A stretch of 10,467 nucleotides of DNA from an uncultured Clostridium sp. (GTDB lineage: Bacteria; Bacillota; Clostridia; Clostridiales; Clostridiaceae): positions 1-10,467 of the forward strand of contig CAKVFO010000117.1 in assembly GCA_934746785.1 (NCBI GenBank), read 5' to 3'. Shown one piece after another: positions 6,066 through 10,467 of this stretch. Below the pieces are notes generated by a model. It did no database searches. It was given only the letters and a program-made list of their open reading frames with translations, and was not told where the DNA came from. Positions within the stretch are counted from its first letter, which is position 1, and each line of letters starts with the position of its first letter. A program made the translations under genes and the position numbers.

Positions 6066-6881
6066 ATGAATTTTTTTAAAAATATAAACTTTCTGTCACA
6101 TTTAATTTCAAATAACGTATTAGAATATTTTCACGATAGAGTTCCAGTTTATAATGATGATATTGTAAACAATTCTTTAAACTGGTATGGTCATGCTACT
6201 GTTATTATAAATATATCAAATACATTAATAATAACTGATCCTGTCCTTGGAAATAAAATAGGATTTTTTAAAAGAGTTGCAGATAAACCTTACAATGCAT
6301 CTAAAATTAAGTTTGATTATATTTTATTGTCCCATGGTCACATGGATCACCTGAACTTTCCTTCTCTAATAAAATTAAATAAAGATGCAACTTTAATAGT
6401 ACCTAAAGGTTATAAGAAGATTATGAGCTTACTAGGTTTTAAAAAAGTTATAACTCTTAGACACAACCAAGTTTATGATGATGGTAACATTAAAATTTCT
6501 TCTTATCAAGCAAACCATGATGGGAGACGTTATTACTTAGGCATTGATGATGAAAGTAACTCTTATCTTATAGAGAAAAATGATAAAAAAATATTCTTTG
6601 CTGGTGACACTGCTTATACTACAAATTTTAAAGATATAGAATGTGATGTAGCTATAATGCCTGTTGGATGCTATAAACCTGATAGATTTTCTTACATGCA
6701 TTGTACTCCAAAGCAAAGTTATGATATGTTTAAAATGATGTCTTCTCAAGCAATGATTCCTATTCATTATAAGACATTTAAGATATCCTTAGAAAACTTT
6801 GATGATACATATTCTGAATTAAAAAACTTAGAAGATTCATCTGTAAAATTAATTAATATAGGAGAAACTTATAAATTATAA
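6066..6881 (+). CDS. UlaG-like metallo-beta-lactamase-fold hydrolase
   Basis: The product (271 residues from the chosen start) is a cytoplasmic MBL-fold enzyme of the UlaG / NAPE-PLD-like branch (Lactamase_B_2 type). That branch hydrolyses sugar-lactone phosphates, phosphodiesters or phospholipids rather than beta-lactams. Visible features are WYGHATVII (40-48, with the G-H-A/S-T hallmark), ITDPV, the metal motif HGHMDH (90-95), H151, D181 in FAGDT, and H234 in IPIHYKTF. All expected metal ligands are present. The substrate cannot be predicted. AAGGAG (6048-6053) lies 12 nt before the ATG at 6066; an in-frame TTG at 6057 is only 3 nt from it and is unlikely. It is cotranscribed with the YdcZ-type membrane protein, so a link between import or export and hydrolysis is possible but unproven. 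Confidence 0.9.
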   Translation: MNFFKNINFLSHLISNNVLEYFHDRVPVYNDDIVNNSLNWYGHATVIINISNTLIITDPVLGNKIGFFKRVADKPYNASKIKFDYILLSHGHMDHLNFPSLIKLNKDATLIVPKGYKKIMSLLGFKKVITLRHNQVYDDGNIKISSYQANHDGRRYYLGIDDESNSYLIEKNDKKIFFAGDTAYTTNFKDIECDVAIMPVGCYKPDRFSYMHCTPKQSYDMFKMMSSQAMIPIHYKTFKISLENFDDTYSELKNLEDSSVKLINIGETYKL

Positions 6882-6906
6882 AAACTAGTTCATAACTAGT
6901 TTTTTT
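6880..6906 (+). terminator. Rho-independent terminator after the MBL gene
   Basis: A perfect 11-bp stem (6880-6890 with 6894-6904, core AACTAGTT) with a 3-nt loop CAT runs into a T tract ending at 6906. It overlaps the stop codon of the upstream gene. The A run on the other side makes it potentially bidirectional. Confidence 0.9.
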
Positions 6907-6930
6907 ATTATGAACAATACTTGATATATT

Positions 6931-6940
6931 CATATAATAT
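6931..6940 (+). promoter_or_regulatory. Putative -10 region for the S8 protease gene
   Basis: CATATAATAT contains TATAAT (6933-6938), 32 nt before the ATG. No good sigma-A -35 lies 16-18 nt upstream; TTGATA at 6921-6926 is far too close. The same bases fit the sporulation -10 form CATAnnnTA, but a matching -35 at correct spacing is also lacking. A promoter is expected here because a terminator precedes it; its class is open. Confidence 0.4.
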
Positions 6941-6970
6941 TATTAAGAAACATTTTTACAGGAGATAATT

Positions 6971-8161
6971 ATGCTTTTTGGGAAAAATAAACTTGATAAA
7001 AATCTTGAGTATTTTTTAGACAATAACTGTTATAAAAAATATAGAGTTTTAATTAAGTATGAACATACATCTATTTCTATTATAAAGAAAATTACGTCTA
7101 GTGGAGGAATGATTTATCACTTACTATATTCCAGTATAATATGTGCTAACTTAAGTAGTAAATTAATTTTGCGTTTATTAGAGTATCCAGAGGTACGGTA
7201 TATTACATTTGATGAATATTTATTTCTATGTGGAATGAGCGTTGGCACAGCTAATAATATTAACTTTAAAAATACTTTTTCTTTATCTGGTAACAATATT
7301 GGAATAGGATTAATAGATAGTGGCGTTTATCCTCACCCTGATTTAACCACACCTTCAAATAGAATTTACTCATTTACTGATTTAATCAACAATCTTGCAT
7401 ATCCATATGATGACAATGGTCACGGAACTTGTATTGCAGGCATAATTTGCAGTAATGGACAAACATCAAACTCTTTATACAGCGGGATTGCCCCTCACTC
7501 TAAGCTTTATTGTTATAAAGCTTTTGATGCTCATGGAAAGGGATTTGCTTCTAGTGTACTATTTTCATTAGAAAACTTAATTTCAAATGCAGAAAACTTA
7601 AATATAAAACTACTCTGTCTTCCTTTTGAATTATTATCTCACAATGTATTTATTACAGAAGCCTTTAATCAAACATTCTTAAAAGCTATAGAAAAGAATA
7701 TAACTCCTATAATATCAAGTGGAAGCATTGCTAATAAATCTAATTTCATAAATGGCATTTCATCATTATCCTCATGTATAACTGTCGGAGGTATTGATTC
7801 ATTAAATTCATCTAAACCCTATGAATTTTCATCTTGTGGATACTATAAAAAAATTTTCAAACCAGACTTAAGCGCTGCTGCAACAAATATAACTTCTTTA
7901 AATTCAGACACTGGATACATCTCAGAAAAGGATGGGAAAAAAGTATATCCTAATAAATTAGGTGCTAACTATAAAACGTTCTCTGGAACTTCTCTATCCA
8001 CCGCATTTATTTGTGGTGTATGTGCACTTCTATATGAAAGCAATAATGATTTAACCTTTAAAGATATACAATCATTATTAAAACTTGCTTCTACTCCTAA
8101 AGACTTTAACAAAGAAGATATTGGTGAAGGTATATTGGATTTATCTAAATTACCTATATAA
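6971..8161 (+). CDS. S8 (subtilisin-like) serine peptidase without signal peptide
   Basis: The 396-residue product has an N-terminal region that looks like an I9-type inhibitor prodomain (about 24-85, YRVLIKYEHTSIS ... EVRYITFDEYLF), followed by a subtilase domain. Catalytic residues are D116 (GIGLIDSGV), H151 (DNGHGTCIAG) and S341 (FSGTSLSTAFICG). The usual oxyanion-hole Asn, found in an A/S-G-N motif after a beta strand, seems replaced by Ser252 in PIISSGS. There is no signal peptide or transmembrane segment, so it is probably intracellular or exported by another route; clostridial S8 enzymes often act in sporulation or germination, but nothing here proves that. AGGAG (6960-6964) lies 6 nt before the ATG. 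It lies between a terminator and the dnaD promoter; no terminator follows it, so some read-through into dnaD-dnaC is possible. The substrate is unknown. Confidence 0.9.
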   Translation: MLFGKNKLDKNLEYFLDNNCYKKYRVLIKYEHTSISIIKKITSSGGMIYHLLYSSIICANLSSKLILRLLEYPEVRYITFDEYLFLCGMSVGTANNINFKNTFSLSGNNIGIGLIDSGVYPHPDLTTPSNRIYSFTDLINNLAYPYDDNGHGTCIAGIICSNGQTSNSLYSGIAPHSKLYCYKAFDAHGKGFASSVLFSLENLISNAENLNIKLLCLPFELLSHNVFITEAFNQTFLKAIEKNITPIISSGSIANKSNFINGISSLSSCITVGGIDSLNSSKPYEFSSCGYYKKIFKPDLSAAATNITSLNSDTGYISEKDGKKVYPNKLGANYKTFSGTSLSTAFICGVCALLYESNNDLTFKDIQSLLKLASTPKDFNKEDIGEGILDLSKLPI

Positions 8162-8181
8162 CTCTCCTCCCCTCATTAATA

Positions 8182-8210
8182 TTGTTATCTTATTTTCCCT
8201 TTGTTATAAT
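8182..8210 (+). promoter_or_regulatory. Sigma-A promoter for dnaD-dnaC
   Basis: TTGTTA (8182-8187) and TATAAT (8205-8210) are 17 nt apart, a good vegetative promoter. Transcription would start near 8217, inside the left arm of the inverted repeat at 8207-8251. Confidence 0.75.
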
Positions 8211-8251
8211 AAATTTTGAATACAAAGCTTTTTTGTATTCAAAATTTATTA
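8207..8251 (+). repeat. Perfect 20-bp inverted repeat between dnaD promoter and ribosome binding site
   Basis: Positions 8207-8226 and 8232-8251 are exact reverse complements with a 5-nt loop (GCTTT). The left arm covers the end of the -10 box and the predicted transcription start; the right arm ends at the start of AAGGAG (8251-8256). It is not followed by a T tract, so it is not a normal terminator. A transcript starting near 8217 would keep a hairpin of about 10-13 bp at its 5' end. The repeat may be an operator, an mRNA-stabilising 5' hairpin, or a control on ribosome binding. Confidence 0.85.
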
Positions 8252-8266
8252 AGGAGAAGACTATAA

Positions 8267-9259
8267 ATGAGTACTTTTATGCTTAAAAATTCAGCTTTAA
8301 AATTCACTCCAGTAAGCAATGTATTTATTGAAAAATATATGCCTATTGCAAGAGGTGAATTTGTTAAAGTTTATTTGCTTATGTTACGATATAATACTTC
8401 TAATGAACCAGGAGTTAATGGAGCTGTACTTGCTTCTTCTTTGAATCTTTTAGAATCTGATGTTATGAATGCATTAAATTATTGGAATGATCAAGGTGTA
8501 ATTAGATTAATTCCTATTGATAAAATGAATAATTTTAGAATAGAATTTCTTCCATTAGATGATGTAAGTTCTAATGACACTAATGAAGTTAATTTATTAG
8601 ATGCGCTCGACAATTCTGAAACAACTGACATGTTAAGAGATATAGAAAAGATTTTGGGAAGATCTTTATCAAATAAAGAAATGGAAATATATTTGAATTG
8701 GCAAAATGATTTTTCATTTACATCTGAGCTTATCCTGATACTTATTGAATATTGTGTATCTCGTGGTAAGAGTGATTATAGATATATAGAAAAGGTTGCC
8801 TTAGCTTGGCATGATCTTGGAATAAAAAGTATTGAAGAAGCTCAAATGCATATTAAGAAAACTGAAGATAAATGGATTAAAATAAGACAAATCCTTCAAT
8901 ATTTAGGTCTAAAAAATACAGAAGTAATGAAGCCACAAGAAGAATTACTAGATAAGTGGCTCTTCACTTACAATTTTGATTTACCGCTTATTCAAAAAGC
9001 CTGCGATATTTGTTTTCAAAGGTTAAACAGAGCTGATTTTAAATATATTGATGGTATATTAACAAAATGGTTTAATGATAATTTAAAGACTTTAGAAGAT
9101 GTTGCAATTAAAGATAAAAAATTTAAAGCAACTAATAAGAGTAACTACTCAAAAAATAATAATTCGAATAAAGGGCTTGGATTTAATAATTTTGAACCTA
9201 GGTCATATGATTATGATTCTCTTGAAAAAAAACTGTTAGGATGGGATAAAGATGATTAA
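8267..9259 (+). CDS. dnaD: DnaD-domain replication initiation protein
   Basis: DnaD-type proteins help open the origin and load the replicative helicase together with DnaB and DnaI in Firmicutes. The 330-residue product has an N-terminal winged-helix-like part (about 10-95), a short acidic linker, and two successive DnaD/DnaB_2-type helical domains (about 122-195 and 203-278). Both carry the same Y-I-x2-[VI]-x3-W motif: YIEKVALAW (173-181) and YIDGILTKW (260-268). After an Asn/Ser/Lys-rich linker (about 287-307) it ends in FEPRSYDYDSLEKKLLGW, a tail common in these proteins and in phage replisome organisers. AAGGAG (8251-8256) lies 10 nt before the ATG. The next gene, dnaC, overlaps its end by 8 bp. 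Two DnaD domains resemble the DnaB/DnaD merged type, so the symbol dnaD is a family label rather than proof of orthology. Confidence 0.92.
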   Translation: MSTFMLKNSALKFTPVSNVFIEKYMPIARGEFVKVYLLMLRYNTSNEPGVNGAVLASSLNLLESDVMNALNYWNDQGVIRLIPIDKMNNFRIEFLPLDDVSSNDTNEVNLLDALDNSETTDMLRDIEKILGRSLSNKEMEIYLNWQNDFSFTSELILILIEYCVSRGKSDYRYIEKVALAWHDLGIKSIEEAQMHIKKTEDKWIKIRQILQYLGLKNTEVMKPQEELLDKWLFTYNFDLPLIQKACDICFQRLNRADFKYIDGILTKWFNDNLKTLEDVAIKDKKFKATNKSNYSKNNNSNKGLGFNNFEPRSYDYDSLEKKLLGWDKDD

Positions 9260-10235
9260 TGGCTACAAAAAAAAATTAGATTCGATTTATAGTAAAATTC
9301 GTGAAGATGAAATTCGTAAATTACGTGCAAGGTTCAAAGAAATAGAAGAACTATATCCTGAAATTGTTGATTTAGATAATAGAATAAAAAAACTATCACT
9401 TCAATTATCTCTAGCTATACTTAGGTCTGATAATCCTGACAAAACTGTTCAAAAATATAAAGATAAAATAACAGATTTAAGAGCTGAGAAGTGTGAATTA
9501 TTAGTATCGAGAGGGTATACTCCTGACTATTTATCTTTACACTATGAATGCAGTAAATGTAAGGATACTGGTTTTATTGATAGAAAACCTTGTTCCTGCT
9601 ATAAAGAAAAGTTAGTTAGTTTATATTATGAAAATTCATTACTAAAAGATACTGTAAGAGATAAGAACTTTGATAATTTTGATATGTCTTTATTCTCACC
9701 TCATAAAATTGGTGATGAAAAATATTCTCCTAGAAAAAATATGGAGAACATATTAAACTTTGTATTAAAAGACTATCTTCCAAACTTTAATTCCATAAAT
9801 ACTAATTTGTTATTCTACGGAAACCCTGGTAGTGGAAAAAGCTATCTATCATATTGTATTGCAAAAGCATTATTGGATACTGGACACTTAGTCCTATATA
9901 AGACTTCTGATGAATTAATAAATGATTTAAAAAACATTCGTTTTAATAATGATAAACAATTGGAGCAGCTTTTAACAAGTTGTGATCTTCTTATAATAGA
10001 TGATTTAGGTGCAGAACAACGTAATGATTTTTCTATAACAGAACTATTTAACTTATTAAACAAAAGATTGTTACATAATAAAAAGATGCTTATATCAACA
10101 AATCTTTCTCTTGCTGATATAACAAAGCTTTATAGTGAACGTATTTATTCAAGATTAATAGGTGACTTTAAACTTTGTAAATTTTATTCTGAAGATATTA
10201 GAATAACCTTAAACTTAAAAAATAATCGTTATTAA
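9252..10235 (+). CDS. dnaC: Primosomal helicase loader DnaC/DnaI (AAA+ ATPase)
   Basis: This is the ATP-dependent loader that places the replicative DNA helicase onto DNA at the origin and at restarting forks. The 327-residue product has a helical N-terminal region (about 1-95), a zinc-binding motif with Cys100, Cys103, Cys114 and Cys116 (CSKC ... CSC) as in Bacillus DnaI, and an AAA+ domain. Within that domain are Walker A GNPGSGKS (190-197), Walker B LLIIDDLG (246-253), sensor-1 STN (282-284) and a likely arginine finger in ERIYSRLIG (296-304). The start ATG lies inside the dnaD coding sequence (overlap 9252-9259, ATGATTAA), with an imperfect TAGGATGGGA upstream, which suggests translational coupling. 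An A9 run (9267-9275) encodes Lys6-Lys8. In Bacillus nomenclature this protein corresponds to DnaI, while DnaC is the helicase itself; the symbol here follows the E. coli usage. Confidence 0.95.
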   Translation: MINGYKKKLDSIYSKIREDEIRKLRARFKEIEELYPEIVDLDNRIKKLSLQLSLAILRSDNPDKTVQKYKDKITDLRAEKCELLVSRGYTPDYLSLHYECSKCKDTGFIDRKPCSCYKEKLVSLYYENSLLKDTVRDKNFDNFDMSLFSPHKIGDEKYSPRKNMENILNFVLKDYLPNFNSINTNLLFYGNPGSGKSYLSYCIAKALLDTGHLVLYKTSDELINDLKNIRFNNDKQLEQLLTSCDLLIIDDLGAEQRNDFSITELFNLLNKRLLHNKKMLISTNLSLADITKLYSERIYSRLIGDFKLCKFYSEDIRITLNLKNNRY

Positions 10236-10242
10236 ACTCAAA

Positions 10243-10290
10243 GAGGTGTATCAGAAGCATTTATTTTTGATACACCTCCATTTATTTATC
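10243..10290 (+). terminator. Probable terminator after dnaC
   Basis: An 11-bp perfect stem (GAGGTGTATCA at 10243-10253 with TGATACACCTC at 10268-10278), 14-nt loop, lies 7 nt past the dnaC stop codon. The following CATTTATTTATC is T-rich but interrupted, so termination may be partial. Between here and 10359 I see no gene or other structure. Confidence 0.65.
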
Positions 10291-10359
10291 ACTTCTATCT
10301 ATAATCCATATATACTGAAAAGTAGCTGTACTTATTCTCAAAGTAACTAAATTTTATAC

Positions 10360-10390
10360 AAAAAAAAGCATCAACATAAGTTGATGCTTT
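10360..10390 (-). terminator. Rho-independent terminator of the tRNA-Asp transcript
   Basis: An 11-bp stem (AAAGCATCAAC at 10365-10375 with GTTGATGCTTT at 10380-10390) and a 4-nt loop are followed on the minus strand by eight T (10360-10367 in complement). It starts 2 nt past the tRNA CCA end. Confidence 0.93.
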
Positions 10391-10392
10391 AA

Positions 10393-10467
10393 TGGCGACT
10401 CAGAAGGGACTCGAACCCTCGACCCCCGGCGTGACAGGCCGGTACTCTAACCAACTGAGCTACTAAG
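10393..10467 (-). tRNA. tRNA-Asp (anticodon GUC), 5' end cut by the window edge
   Basis: Read on the minus strand, the sequence folds as a tRNA: D arm GCTC...GAGT, anticodon stem CCGGC/GCCGG with loop CTGTCAC (anticodon GTC, plus-strand 10433-10435), T arm GAGGG TTCGAGT CCCTT, acceptor strand CTGAGTC, discriminator G and encoded CCA (10393-10395). The discriminator G fits aspartate tRNAs. Only the first two bases (expected GA, pairing with the acceptor end) fall outside the window, so the full gene would be 77 nt. It probably ends a tRNA or rRNA/tRNA cluster beyond the edge. Confidence 0.96.

Noticed and set aside
6537..6767. Minus-strand open frame inside the UlaG-like gene
   Set aside because: It is antisense to conserved metal-site codons, and its translation is Cys/His/Ile-rich without domain character.
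1919..6881. Metallo-beta-lactamase antibiotic resistance
   Set aside because: Both MBL-fold proteins (1919-2710 and 6066-6881) carry the motifs of the WalJ and UlaG-like branches, not of secreted beta-lactamases, and have no signal peptides.
6913..6940. Sigma-K or sigma-E sporulation promoter for the S8 protease
   Set aside because: CATATAATAT fits the -10 form, but the only upstream AC-type -35 is spaced too short, and A/T-rich sequence yields such matches by chance.
10360..10467. tRNA-Asp 3' end as an integration (att) site for a mobile element
   Set aside because: No integrase, no duplicated tRNA 3' segment and no compositional change are seen in the window; the tRNA is directly followed by its own terminator.

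Overview
The window looks like ordinary core chromosome of a low-GC Firmicute, most likely Clostridium sensu stricto. The support is very high A+T, strong GGAGG-type ribosome binding sites, U-tract terminators, and clostridial or bacillar versions of RlmH, WalJ/YycJ, MurA, DnaD and DnaI/DnaC. WalJ and RlmH lie near the replication origin in many Firmicutes, so an origin-proximal position is plausible; that is inference, and no origin is visible.

Layout. A minus-strand block fills 75-3993. In transcription order it is murA, walJ (MBL exonuclease-like), a small SEC-C zinc-motif protein, an Hsp20 small heat-shock protein, and rlmH (23S rRNA methyltransferase). murA and walJ are 17 nt apart and almost certainly one operon. 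The SEC-C gene has its own clear promoter and terminator. hsp20 and rlmH are linked through an unusual hairpin that contains the rlmH ribosome binding site. A 342-bp divergent promoter region (3994-4335) separates this block from the plus-strand genes.

The plus-strand genes (4336-10235) form four or five short transcription units. They are: a 2H-phosphoesterase-like protein without its catalytic histidines; an all-alpha dUTPase-like protein without most metal ligands; a two-gene unit of a YdcZ-family membrane protein and a UlaG-like metallo-beta-lactamase hydrolase; a cytoplasmic-looking S8 serine protease; and a dnaD-dnaC unit for helicase loading. The dnaD-dnaC unit has a good promoter and a perfect 20-bp inverted repeat directly before its ribosome binding site. 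The right edge holds a minus-strand tRNA-Asp(GUC), cut by the window end, with its own strong terminator.

Functionally the window mixes replication initiation (DnaD, DnaC), cell-wall precursor synthesis (MurA, with WalJ nearby), ribosome maturation (RlmH) and accessory proteins. I see no mobile element, CRISPR array, phage genes or toxin-antitoxin pair, and no evident new multi-gene system. The most interesting signals are three enzyme-fold proteins in one neighbourhood with altered active sites (4336-4881, 5071-5544, 6971-8161) and the two hairpins next to the ribosome binding sites of rlmH and dnaD.
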